Assembly: GCA_023384095.1 (NCBI GenBank)
Contig: JAHDXT010000002.1
Location: forward strand, 62,001 to 126,000
Direction: 5' to 3'
Length of the DNA stretch: 64,000 nt
From: Hyphomicrobiaceae bacterium
GTDB lineage: Bacteria > Pseudomonadota > Alphaproteobacteria > Rhizobiales > Hyphomicrobiaceae
Shown: one piece after another, positions 25,238 through 33,462 of the stretch
How the letters are laid out: every line of letters begins with the position of its first letter
Position numbering within the stretch: position 1 is the stretch's first letter
Program-made: the position numbers and the translations under genes
The notes under the pieces: model-generated
What the model was told of the DNA's origin: nothing
Databases searched by the model: none
What the model saw: only the letters and a program-made list of their open reading frames with translations

Positions 25238-25602
25238 GGTAGGGTCTCTCCAATCTGCCTGGACGAGCCGAAAGCTGGCCATGATAAAGGGCAGCTTAAA
25301 GGAACCCGCCGGCCGATTACAATCAAACGCGCTTATCTGAAGTTGAAGCATGGATCCTTCGGGATCCAGAAAAATATGCTGATCCGAGGGCGCGCGGCAT
25401 TGCAAGCCGGCGCAGAACATAAAAGCGTTTTATGAACGGAGACAGTCGATTTTGTTTTTGAGGGCGCGGGATCGCGACTAAGGTTCGAGAGTACACTCAA
25501 CGTTCGAATTTGATGTAGGGCGGCGGGGCGCGCGTATGGAGCAACTGACCGACGCTTATCTTGGAGCCAGTGGCGAGAGAACGCTCCGACCCACGACACC
25601 GG
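25238..25602. other. Divergent intergenic region between two SDR genes
   Basis: This 365-base stretch separates two SDR genes read outward in opposite directions and has no convincing coding content. It contains a UUCG-type hairpin at 25351-25368 and a GAGT-N2-ACTC dyad at 25489-25498. It must carry the promoters of the long minus-strand operon and of the plus-strand SDR-importer run; I could not place -35 and -10 elements with confidence. Confidence 0.6.
25351..25368. repeat. Perfect 7-bp hairpin with TTCG tetraloop
   Basis: TGGATCC-TTCG-GGATCCA forms a perfect stem with the unusually stable UUCG tetraloop if transcribed from the plus strand. There is no following T-run, so it is not a typical terminator. 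It lies about 115 bases upstream of the minus-strand SDR start and about 235 bases upstream of the plus-strand SDR start; it may be a leader structure or a chance palindrome. Confidence 0.5.
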
Positions 25603-26340
25603 ATGTCGGTTGAATCGAAAATTGCAGTCGTGACCGGCGGTGCCAGCGGAATCGGCCGCGCAGTCGCACTGAGGCTGGGCGAGAAAGGCGCGCGGGTCGT
25701 CGTCGCTGATCGCAACCTGGCGGGCGCCGAGGAGGTTGCGCAGTGCATCAAAGCCGTGTCCGGCGATGCAATGGCCATGCACGTCGATGTGTCGGTGCCG
25801 TCCTCAGTCGGGCGGATGCTGGAGGAGACCCTTGCCGGCGTCGGTCAGATCGACGCCTTGGTGCACTGCGCCGGCATTTGCCCGCGATGCGACGTTCTGG
25901 AGATGGACGATACGGAGTGGAGGATGGTGCTCGGAGTCAATCTCGACGGGGCCTTCTACGTCGGGCGGGCCGTCGGTCGCGCAATGGCCAAGCGCGGAAC
26001 CGGGACCATGATCATGCTGACATCCGATCGGGGCTCGTTCGGCAGTGCGGATTATGCGCATTACGCGGCATCTAAAGGCGGGCTGATCGCACTGACCAAA
26101 AGTCTTGCGCTGGCGCTCGGCAAGTATGGCGTGACCGTGAATGGGATCAACCCCGGGTTCACCGATACGCCGCTCGCACGGAGTGCGCTGACCGAGGAGG
26201 ACTGGGCGAAGCGCCACCAGTCCGATCCGCTGGGGCGGCACAGCAAACCGGAAGAGATCGCGGAAATCGCTCTCTTCCTGGCCGGCGTCGGGGGACGGTT
26301 CATGACCGGACAGATCGTGACGACACGCATGCGGAGCTAG
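25603..26340 (+). CDS. Short-chain dehydrogenase/reductase
   Basis: A 245-residue SDR starting at ATG 25603 (MSVESKIAVVTGGASGIGR); a TTG 42 bases upstream could add 14 residues, and neither has a clear ribosome-binding site. TGGASGIG, the CAG variant of the NNAG motif, and the catalytic Y-x3-K (HYAASKGG) are visible. It is followed after 42 bases by an ABC binding-protein gene on the same strand, so it may act on the imported compound. Confidence 0.88.
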   Translation: MSVESKIAVVTGGASGIGRAVALRLGEKGARVVVADRNLAGAEEVAQCIKAVSGDAMAMHVDVSVPSSVGRMLEETLAGVGQIDALVHCAGICPRCDVLEMDDTEWRMVLGVNLDGAFYVGRAVGRAMAKRGTGTMIMLTSDRGSFGSADYAHYAASKGGLIALTKSLALALGKYGVTVNGINPGFTDTPLARSALTEEDWAKRHQSDPLGRHSKPEEIAEIALFLAGVGGRFMTGQIVTTRMRS

Positions 26341-26382
26341 CCCGACAGCAGGAAAAAAGACAGGCCCATCGGAAGGAGGTGG

Positions 26383-27495
26383 ATGATGAGACGCTTGCGA
26401 ATGACGGGGATTATGTCAGTCCTGACAGTCGGGCTCGCTTTGGGAGCTTGGCTCGCATTCTCGGCTGCTTTGGCGCAGACGCCGCCGCGTCAGGGCGACG
26501 AGGTCTGGAAATATCTCGACAGTCTGCCGCCGACGGAGCGAAGAGCCGTGTTGGAGCGCGAAGCCGCGCGCGAAGGGAGCTTCGTCCTCTACGGCCAGAT
26601 GGGTATCGACAGGGCTGCCCACATCCAGAAAGTCTTCAACGAGCGCTATCCTGACATCAAGGTGAACTTTGTCCGCCAGACCGCGGCCGAGCAGTCGGAG
26701 AAGGTGCTGCTTGAGCACCGGCTGAACAAGATGGGCGGCGACGTGATCATGACCGACACCAGCCTGCTGCTGGTGTTGAGGGAAACGTTCGCCCCGTTTG
26801 AGCCGAGCGCGGTGTCCGATTTTGACAAGCGGTTTGTTTTCGGCGGCAAGGACAAGGGCTGGTACGCGGTCGTCTATGAGCTGCTGCCGAGCGTGATCAC
26901 GTGGCGGACCGACCGGATACCCAGCAGCGAGGCCCCAAAGACGCTGGAGGCGCTTGCCGATCCCAAGTGGAAGGACCGGGTCGGGACCACGACTCATCTC
27001 GAGTCGTTCATCGAAGCCATGAATGGTGTTTTCGGCGAGGCGGAGGCGGCGAAACGGGTGCTCGGCCTGGCAAAGCTCGACAACCGTCTGTTCCGTAGTC
27101 AGGCCGCCCTTGGCGAGGCCCTGGCGGCCGGCACTGTGGATATCGCATGGAACCTCTCGACACTGCGCGCCGACCAGATGAAGTCGCGCGGGCAGCCAGT
27201 CGACTGGGTGCTCCAGGACCCGCTCTTCGGCATCGCCGTGGTGGCCACGCCCTTGCGCCAGGCGCAGCATCCCTACGCTGCCGCCCTGTTCACGGATTTC
27301 CTGCTGGAGGCCGAGACGCTGCAGAAGCTGGAGGTCGCCGAAGGGCTCAAGCGGATGTTCGGAAACCTGAAAGGCAAGTTCGAGTTCGATGTGAAGGAGC
27401 ACCCTTCGCTGCTGCCCTACCCGCCGGTGCCTGAGGACGCTTTCAAGCGCCACAATCTGACTGCGCAGAAGCTGTTCGTTCGCAAAGAATACTAA
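26383..27495 (+). CDS. ABC importer substrate-binding protein (iron/thiamine/polyamine type)
   Basis: A 370-residue extracellular solute-binding protein with a strong ribosome-binding site (GGAAGGAGGT) before a double ATG. Residues 1-31 form a signal peptide ending near ALAQ. The body resembles the FbpA-type class of the periplasmic-binding-protein superfamily (SFVLYGQMG, GGDVIMTDTS, WNLSTLRADQM, YAAALFTDFLLEAE). The N-terminal segment EVWKYLDSLPPTERRAVLEREA is a short helical region seen in a subset of these proteins. The fused permease gene follows after 16 bases. Whether the ligand is Fe(III) or an organic compound is unclear: the tyrosine pair expected for iron was not identified. Confidence 0.88.
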   Translation: MMRRLRMTGIMSVLTVGLALGAWLAFSAALAQTPPRQGDEVWKYLDSLPPTERRAVLEREAAREGSFVLYGQMGIDRAAHIQKVFNERYPDIKVNFVRQTAAEQSEKVLLEHRLNKMGGDVIMTDTSLLLVLRETFAPFEPSAVSDFDKRFVFGGKDKGWYAVVYELLPSVITWRTDRIPSSEAPKTLEALADPKWKDRVGTTTHLESFIEAMNGVFGEAEAAKRVLGLAKLDNRLFRSQAALGEALAAGTVDIAWNLSTLRADQMKSRGQPVDWVLQDPLFGIAVVATPLRQAQHPYAAALFTDFLLEAETLQKLEVAEGLKRMFGNLKGKFEFDVKEHPSLLPYPPVPEDAFKRHNLTAQKLFVRKEY

Positions 27496-27511
27496 GGTCC
27501 GATACTCGGAA

Positions 27512-29347
27512 ATGGCGCGGGCCGGGGTCTGCGCCATTGCTTCAGCGTGGATTGCATCGGTGGCGTTTGCACGCCCGGGGGCAACGTTGGACATGGCAGC
27601 AACGGCCGAAACCGAAGTGCCGACTACTGCTGCGGCCATGGTCCGTGGCCCAAAACCGTCGATTGTCCCCCGGCTGGTCGCTTACGCGCTATTTGCCGTC
27701 GTCGGCTATCTCGTCATTCCTCCGCTATTGGTGCTGCTCTACGGCAGCCTGACCAACACGCCGCCGGGCGTGGCCCCCGTGTTCACATTCGAGACCCTGG
27801 TGCAGGCATACGGCGACCCGCGGGTGCTGCGCCCGCTCGGCCGCTCCGTGGCCTTCTCAGTGATTACCGCCACCTCTGCCCTGGCCATAGGGGCTTTCCT
27901 GGCGTGGCTGGTGGAGCGCACCCAGGCGCGGCTGCGCAGCTTCACGGATTTCTTCACACTGGTGCCGCTGCTGCTGCCGGCGGTGCTTCTCGCAAGCGGC
28001 TGGATCCTGCTGCTGTCGCCGAGAACCGGGCCCATCAACGTTCTCTATCAATGGGTCTTCGGAACGGGGGCGGGAAATATCGACATCTTCACCTTCGCCG
28101 GAATGGTGTGGGTCTGCACGCTTCAGGAGTTGCCGCTGGCTTTCATGTGGCTGTGGCCCGCATTCCGGGCGATGAACCCGGAGCTGGAGGAAGCAGCCAT
28201 CGTGTCTGGCGCCGGGACATTGACCACGCTGCGGCGGGTCACGCTGCCGTTGCTCTGGCCGACACTTGCCGCCGCATGGGTAATCTTCTTCATCGTTTCC
28301 ATGGGTGCTCTCGCGGTTCCTCTGCTGATCGGCATGCCCGCCGGCATCATCCTCTTTTCAACGGAAATCTACCTCGCGACCGCACGCATCCCCACGAACC
28401 TGAATCTGGCCAGCGCCTATGGGCTGCTGTTCCTTTTGATCGCGGGACTGGGCGTCTACGCCAACCGAGTCGTTGCAGCCGATTCGCGCCGCTATTCAAC
28501 GATCACGGGCCGCGGCTACAGGGCCCGGCGGATCGCGCTCCGTTGGTGGCAGAATGGGTTGGTGATTACATTCGCCGTCCTTCTGCTCATGGCGGCGGCC
28601 GTCCTACCCCTGCTGATCCTGTTCTGGAATGCTTTCATGCCGTACCCGCAGGCGCCATCCATGGAAGGGCTGGCGCTGGCGACACTGGACAACTTCCCGA
28701 GAGCGTGGAGCTATGGACCGGCCAAGCGAGCCGTGATGAACAGCATCTACCTGGGCGTCGGCGCTGGCCTCCTCACCACTGCGATCGGCGCCATGGTCGC
28801 CTGGGGAACGCTGCGGCAGCGGGCGGATCGGCGCCTTTTCGGCGTGCTGGATTTCCTCTGCACCGTACCGCTGGCGATTCCCGGGATAATCATCGGCGTC
28901 AGCTTCGTCTGGCTGTATCTGCTGCTGCCGATCCCGGTTTATGGAACGGTCTGGATTCTCCTGCTCGCCTACGTCACCCTGCATCTGCCCTATGCGGTCA
29001 GGATCTGCAGCTCGGCCATCGGTCAGATTCACCCCGAATTGGAGGAAGCGGCCTCTGTCGCCGGGGCAAGCTATTTCACGAATCTGGTCAGAATAGTCGC
29101 GCCGCTCGTGGCTCCCGGACTTGCCGTCTCGATTGTCTTCATAACTATACGCGCCTTTCGCGAATATCAGGCCTCGATCTTCCTGACTGCGTCGGGCTCG
29201 GAAGTATTCTCGATCATCGTGCTGGATATGGCCGACGGCGGCAACTCTACCATTCTCGCCGCCTATGCGACGGTCGTCGTGCTGTTTCTCAGCATTGCCG
29301 CCATGGGGCTTTATTGGATCGGCCGCCGGACCGGCGTCAAAATGTAA
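27512..29347 (+). CDS. ABC importer permease, two fused membrane domains (FbpB type)
   Basis: A permease of up to 611 residues with two BPD-type transmembrane domains in tandem, as in FbpB/ThiP permeases. The first EAA loop is LEEAAIVSGAGTLTTLRR, the second LEEAASVAGASYFTNLVR, each followed by LP or AP and a hydrophobic helix. About twelve membrane spans are suggested. The start is uncertain: ATG 27512 gives a 27-residue leader, while ATG 27593 (MAATAETEVPTT) begins closer to the first helix. The cognate binding-protein gene is just upstream; the matching ATPase gene is convergent at 29360-30436. Confidence 0.9.
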   Translation: MARAGVCAIASAWIASVAFARPGATLDMAATAETEVPTTAAAMVRGPKPSIVPRLVAYALFAVVGYLVIPPLLVLLYGSLTNTPPGVAPVFTFETLVQAYGDPRVLRPLGRSVAFSVITATSALAIGAFLAWLVERTQARLRSFTDFFTLVPLLLPAVLLASGWILLLSPRTGPINVLYQWVFGTGAGNIDIFTFAGMVWVCTLQELPLAFMWLWPAFRAMNPELEEAAIVSGAGTLTTLRRVTLPLLWPTLAAAWVIFFIVSMGALAVPLLIGMPAGIILFSTEIYLATARIPTNLNLASAYGLLFLLIAGLGVYANRVVAADSRRYSTITGRGYRARRIALRWWQNGLVITFAVLLLMAAAVLPLLILFWNAFMPYPQAPSMEGLALATLDNFPRAWSYGPAKRAVMNSIYLGVGAGLLTTAIGAMVAWGTLRQRADRRLFGVLDFLCTVPLAIPGIIIGVSFVWLYLLLPIPVYGTVWILLLAYVTLHLPYAVRICSSAIGQIHPELEEAASVAGASYFTNLVRIVAPLVAPGLAVSIVFITIRAFREYQASIFLTASGSEVFSIIVLDMADGGNSTILAAYATVVVLFLSIAAMGLYWIGRRTGVKM

Positions 29348-29359
29348 GTCCCCCCTCTG

Positions 29360-30436
29360 TCAGGCCAGGATACGCACGTCGCTCGGCGCTATGCTGACGT
29401 GGATTGGTGCGCCGATGCTTCCACCCTTCTGGGCAGGCATGCGACAGCGGAGCATCACGTCTGCTGTTGCATTCTGCGGCATGAGATCGAGCTCCACATT
29501 CTCGCCCGCAAAGCGTCGGCCGTGCACGCTGCAGGCCAGCGTATTTGCGGCTGCGGGCTGGCCATCCGCTGCCATGACTTTCTCAGGTCTTATGAAGACA
29601 TTCACTTTGCCTGCTGCCGCGTGCGACGTGACCAGTTGTCCGATGACCGTATCGACGATCGTTTGTCCGTCCGGCCCCTTCCGCGCGTCGCCAGGCAGGA
29701 TGTTGGCGCCGCCGATGAATCTGGCCGCGAAGACACTACGCGGCCGATCGTACAATTCTTCGGGCGCGGCGACCTCGATCAGACGGCCTTGCGACATGAG
29801 GGCGATCCGGTCCGACATCGACAGCGCCTCGCCCTGGTCGTGGGTCACATAGACCGAAGTGATGCCCAAGGTGCGCTGGATGTTGAGCAGCTCGGCGCGC
29901 ATCTGGTCGCGGAGCGCCGCGTCGAGGTTGCTCAAAGGCTCGTCGAGCAACAGCACGTCAGGCTCGGCCACGATGGCGCGGGCGAGAGCCACTCTCTGTT
30001 GCTGGCCGCCGCTGAGCTTTGAGGCATCGCGCTCCGCAAAGCCGGCGAGCCCGACCAGCTCCAGGGCGCGCAGGGTGCGGTCGCGGATATCCGGCACCTT
30101 TCTGACCTGAAGCGGAAACGCGACGTTGGCGTAGACCGTCATGTGCGGCCAGATCGCATAAGACTGGAACACCATCCCGAGATTGCGCCGGTTGGTCGGC
30201 ACGGCAGTACCTGATGACGCCGAAAAGACGAGCTTGCCGTGGATCAGGATGTCACCTTCATCAGGCGTTTCCAGTCCTGCCAGGCAGCGCAGCAACGTAC
30301 TCTTGCCGCAGCCGCTGGGTCCCAGCAAAGTGAAGAATGACCCTCTTTCTATTTTGAGTGAGAGCTTCTCGAGCGCGACGGTAACCGCGCTGCCGACCCC
30401 TTGGAAGCGCTTGACGACTTTATCGATCGTGATCAC
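29360..30436 (-). CDS. ABC importer ATPase (FbpC/PotA type)
   Basis: A 358-residue ATPase starting at GTG 30436 (reading VITIDKVVKRFQG); an extension to 30496 is open but not family-like. Walker A GPSGCGKST, signature LSGGQQQ, Walker B LLLDEP and the H-loop THDQ are intact, followed by a TOBE-type C-terminal domain (IRPEKV region). This is the class that serves iron, thiamine and polyamine importers. Its gene is convergent with the fused permease gene, 12 bases apart, so the importer's three parts are not one operon. It probably completes the system encoded at 26383-29347. Confidence 0.92.
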   Translation of the reverse strand: MITIDKVVKRFQGVGSAVTVALEKLSLKIERGSFFTLLGPSGCGKSTLLRCLAGLETPDEGDILIHGKLVFSASSGTAVPTNRRNLGMVFQSYAIWPHMTVYANVAFPLQVRKVPDIRDRTLRALELVGLAGFAERDASKLSGGQQQRVALARAIVAEPDVLLLDEPLSNLDAALRDQMRAELLNIQRTLGITSVYVTHDQGEALSMSDRIALMSQGRLIEVAAPEELYDRPRSVFAARFIGGANILPGDARKGPDGQTIVDTVIGQLVTSHAAAGKVNVFIRPEKVMAADGQPAAANTLACSVHGRRFAGENVELDLMPQNATADVMLRCRMPAQKGGSIGAPIHVSIAPSDVRILA

Positions 30437-30698
30437 GGCGCGGATTCCCTTGCGGCAGATGCCGGACGTGCCGCTATTCGAATGACCGGCTGGCACTCAA
30501 AACGCCAGAGCGCCAATCGCTCCTGACATGGTTCGGTAACGACGTGCGTCGTCTCCAAAGGCCCTCCTGACAGCAGGGTAGACACATCGGCTCGCGCTGC
30601 AAAGGCTAGACTGCGATCCGCTGCGGCCAAAAGCAAAATCCCTTCCTGCCGGCCATCAAGCCGCTTTATGTTGGTGGCTCGAGTCGAAGCCCCGCGGC

Positions 30699-31670
30699 TC
30701 ACCGGCAGGCCTTGAACTCAGTGGAAAGCTGAGCTTTCAGATAGGGGGTTATCCGGTCGAACTCCGACCGCAGCCAATCCGCCAGCAAACGGACCCCATT
30801 GTTGTCCCTCGTGACGCTGGGATAAAGCAGATAGTACCCCTGATCGATCGGCAGCATCGACTTGAAGGGGGTGATCAGCCGCCCGGTCTTGAGGTGATCA
30901 TAGATCAGTGGCGCGTGCGCGATGGCGACGCCCATGCCGTGCAACGCCGCCTCCGTGGTCAGGGCAGTATGCTGCAGGAAGACCTCGGCCTGAGGTCGCA
31001 GGCCCGGCTCGCCCGCAGCCTTGAGCCAGGACTGCCAGGTATCCGGCCAGTTGAGAGCGTGCAGAATCGTGTGGCGCCGCAGATCCGGCACGGTGCGCAG
31101 CGGTTTTTTTCGCGTCGCGAGGCTCGGCGAGCACACCGGCACGGCGTAGTCGGGAATGAGCAACTCCTTCGTCACGCCGGGACTGTCGATGCTTGGAAGC
31201 ATATACATGATCGACGCATCGAGCCCCTGCTGGACGAACGTCGAGCTGTCCATCCGGTCCGAGCTGACGATCCAGCTCACCAGCATCACCTTCAGATCGG
31301 GATTGCGTGTCTGGAATCTCGGCAGCCGCGGCAGCAGCCACAGGCTGGCGAAGGCCTGCATCGCGAGGAACCGCAACTGGGTGGATTGGCCGCTCGCTTC
31401 GGACTGTATCAGCCGCGCCGTCGCATCTTCGATCGATCCCAGGGCGGCGCCGATCTCGACCCAGTATTTGCGTCCGGCTGGGGTCAGCGCGATGGGTCGT
31501 TGGGTGCGCGACAGAAGCTCGACGCCGAGCTGCTCTTCGAGGATCCTGATCCGATAGCTGATCGCCGCCTGGGTGAGGTTGAGCTGTGCTGCTGCGCGCG
31601 AGAAACTCTTGTGCCGCGCCACCGCATCGAATGCGGCCAGCATGCTCATCGACGGCAGCAGTCGTTTCAT
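30699..31670 (-). CDS. LysR-family regulator (GcvA-like)
   Basis: A 323-residue LysR regulator from ATG 31670 (MKRLLPSMSMLAAFDAVARHK). The HTH (SFSRAAAQLNLTQAAISYRIR) and RTQRPIALTPAGRKY match the GcvA-type subgroup. The effector domain follows (LRFLAMQAFASLWLLPRLPRF). The open frame extends far upstream, but that part is the antisense of the neighbouring FAH gene. It is divergent from the FAH gene with 102 bases between, holding a 19-base palindrome next to its own start codon, so it probably controls the FAH-RraA-ThDP operon and itself. Confidence 0.92.
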   Translation of the reverse strand: MKRLLPSMSMLAAFDAVARHKSFSRAAAQLNLTQAAISYRIRILEEQLGVELLSRTQRPIALTPAGRKYWVEIGAALGSIEDATARLIQSEASGQSTQLRFLAMQAFASLWLLPRLPRFQTRNPDLKVMLVSWIVSSDRMDSSTFVQQGLDASIMYMLPSIDSPGVTKELLIPDYAVPVCSPSLATRKKPLRTVPDLRRHTILHALNWPDTWQSWLKAAGEPGLRPQAEVFLQHTALTTEAALHGMGVAIAHAPLIYDHLKTGRLITPFKSMLPIDQGYYLLYPSVTRDNNGVRLLADWLRSEFDRITPYLKAQLSTEFKACR

Positions 31671-31676
31671 GCTGCA

Positions 31677-31695
31677 AGATAAACCGGCTTTATCT
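31677..31695. promoter_or_regulatory. Candidate LysR operator, 19-bp palindrome
   Basis: AGATAAACCGGCTTTATCT is a perfect 7-bp inverted repeat with a 5-base spacer, six bases upstream of the LysR start codon and within the 102-base divergent region to the FAH gene. Its ATAAA/TTTAT arms and length match the LysR-box style (T-N11-A). Autoregulation and control of the FAH operon are inferred. Confidence 0.6.
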
Positions 31696-31772
31696 CTCAC
31701 ACAAGCCGATCTCATTTGCTCCCGCTGGATGCCGCCCCTAGGCTGCGAACAAGTGCGCTGAGGAGGCTCGCG

Positions 31773-32765
31773 ATGAAGCTGGTCACCTATTTCAAGGAAC
31801 GCCCTCGCATCGGCAGCGTGCGCGATGACCGCATTTGGGATCTTCGGGAAACTTATGCCGCCTACCTGTTCGAGACGGAGCGCACCCCTCACTACCGCGC
31901 GACCGCGGAGCGGCTGGTGCCGGAGGACATGGCGCTGTTCGTGCGTCTCAATCACGGCCGCCTGTCCCAGTACGAGGAAGCTGTCGACTATGCGGCGGAG
32001 CGTGCGGGCGCATGGGGGCATCTGTCCTCGAAGCTTGAAGAAACGAGATTGCTGCCCGCGGTCGTCGCTCCGAGCAAGATTGTTTGCTGCGGCAATTCCT
32101 ACAAGCGGTACCTGATCGACCTCGATCAGTCCGGCGAGGTGAAAAAGGGTGATTGGCCACAGGATGTGAAGATCTCGTTCTTCAAGCCCCCGACCTCGCT
32201 CATCGGACACGGCGAGCCAATACTGTTTCCGCCGGATTCGGAGCTCTGGGACTACGAGAACGAGCTGACGGTCGTCATCGGCCGCACCTGCTCCGGAATC
32301 ACGCCGGACGAAGCCAAGCACCACATCTTCGGATACACCATCCTCAACGATGCGTGCGTGCGCGACATTCCGCACTGGGCCGGCCGCTACGACTCGCCTC
32401 GCGGCAAAGCGGGCGACACGTTCGCGCCGCTCGGGCCCTGCATCGTGCCGGCAGCGTCCTTGAAGGACCCGAACAACTTGCGCGTTCGGACGTGGGTCGA
32501 TGGCGAATTGCGCCAGGACGATACAACCGCAGGCCTGCTCTGGCCCGTCGAGCGCATCATTGCCTACGTTTCGCGCTACATAAAGCTGCTGCCCGGGGAT
32601 GTCGTCAGCACCGGCAGCACGACCGGAAACGCGCTGATTACCGGCAAATGGCTTAAAGCCGGCCAGTCGGTGCGGTGTGAAATCGAGGGGATAGGAGTTC
32701 TGGAGAACAAGGTCGGCGTAAAGGCGTGGGCATCGGAATTTCCTCCGATGCCTCCGCGGACCTGA
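31773..32765 (+). CDS. Fumarylacetoacetate hydrolase family protein
   Basis: A 330-residue FAH-superfamily enzyme from ATG 31773 with AGGAGG upstream. CGNSYKRYLID, the metal-binding E-x-E-D pattern (DYENELTVVIG, then YTILNDACVRD), GDTFAPLGPCIVP and GDVVSTGSTTGN are diagnostic. Members cleave or hydrate 2,4-diketo acids, or decarboxylate and hydrolyse related C-C bonds, using Mg or Mn. It is the first gene of an operon with RraA-like, ThDP-dependent, D-2-hydroxyacid dehydrogenase and PhyH genes, so it likely acts on a keto acid intermediate of aromatic or sugar-acid type. Regulated by the divergent LysR, by position. Confidence 0.92.
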   Translation: MKLVTYFKERPRIGSVRDDRIWDLRETYAAYLFETERTPHYRATAERLVPEDMALFVRLNHGRLSQYEEAVDYAAERAGAWGHLSSKLEETRLLPAVVAPSKIVCCGNSYKRYLIDLDQSGEVKKGDWPQDVKISFFKPPTSLIGHGEPILFPPDSELWDYENELTVVIGRTCSGITPDEAKHHIFGYTILNDACVRDIPHWAGRYDSPRGKAGDTFAPLGPCIVPAASLKDPNNLRVRTWVDGELRQDDTTAGLLWPVERIIAYVSRYIKLLPGDVVSTGSTTGNALITGKWLKAGQSVRCEIEGIGVLENKVGVKAWASEFPPMPPRT

Positions 32766-32787
32766 GGACGAAAGAGGACCGAGAAAC

Positions 32788-33426
32788 GTGCGGCAGGAAG
32801 TTACCCGTCTCACTGCTGCCGAGCTCGCCGCCTGGCGCGGTGTGCCGACCGCCACCATCAGCGATGAGCAGCGGCATGCCGGCGGTATGGCACCAGACAT
32901 CAAGCCGCTCGTGTTCGGCAGGCGCTTCGCCGGCCAGGCGGTGACGATCGAGACCGTGCCCGAGCCGAACCCGGCGCCGCACTATGCGATCGCCGCAGCC
33001 TGGGACGGCGCCGTCATCGTCATCGACGGCCGCGCTTACCCGGACAGTGCCATCTGGGGCGGCAACCTGATCTGCGCCGCAGAAATGCGTGGCATCGCGG
33101 GCGTGGTCGTGGACGGCACCGTGCGTGACGCAGCCGATCTGCGCGCTTCCGGCGTCTGCGTCTACTGCCGCGCGGTGAGGCCGACGGGTTGGGAATGGGG
33201 TGGGCGAGTGAATGTGCCCATACAGTGCGGGGGCGTCGCCGTAAATCCGGGCGAGCTGATCGTCGGCGATGATGACGGCGTGGTCGTTGTGCCGTTGGAT
33301 GGGCGCGAAGAGCTGCTCGAGAGGTGTCGCGCGCGAACGGCCCGTGACGAGAGACTGCAAAGAGAGCTTCGCGCCGGACGACTTGGGGTCGACATTCTGA
33401 AGCTGCCGCCGATGCCGAGGCAGTAG
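32788..33426 (+). CDS. RraA-like family protein (HMG/CHA aldolase type)
   Basis: A 212-residue RraA-fold protein with GTG start at 32788. Conserved GGNL, AGVVVDGTVRD and PGELIVGDDDGVVVVP segments match the 4-hydroxy-4-methyl-2-oxoglutarate / 4-carboxy-4-hydroxy-2-oxoadipate aldolase group, where GTVRD carries the catalytic arginine and aspartate. Such aldolases release pyruvate and a second oxo acid. It follows the FAH gene by 22 bases and precedes the ThDP enzyme gene by 36. A non-catalytic RNase E regulator role is less likely, since the length and catabolic neighbours fit the aldolase group. Confidence 0.88.
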   Translation: MRQEVTRLTAAELAAWRGVPTATISDEQRHAGGMAPDIKPLVFGRRFAGQAVTIETVPEPNPAPHYAIAAAWDGAVIVIDGRAYPDSAIWGGNLICAAEMRGIAGVVVDGTVRDAADLRASGVCVYCRAVRPTGWEWGGRVNVPIQCGGVAVNPGELIVGDDDGVVVVPLDGREELLERCRARTARDERLQRELRAGRLGVDILKLPPMPRQ

Positions 33427-33462
33427 CCCTCGACTGCCATCGAATACAGGAGCATGCCCCGA

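Noticed and set aside
30433-30702. 89-codon minus-strand open frame between the ATPase and LysR genes
   Set aside because: No family similarity, no clear ribosome-binding site, and it overlaps both neighbours' ends; considered non-coding.
32788-33426. RNase E inhibitor RraA
   Set aside because: Length and the catabolic neighbours fit the aldolase branch of the RraA fold better.
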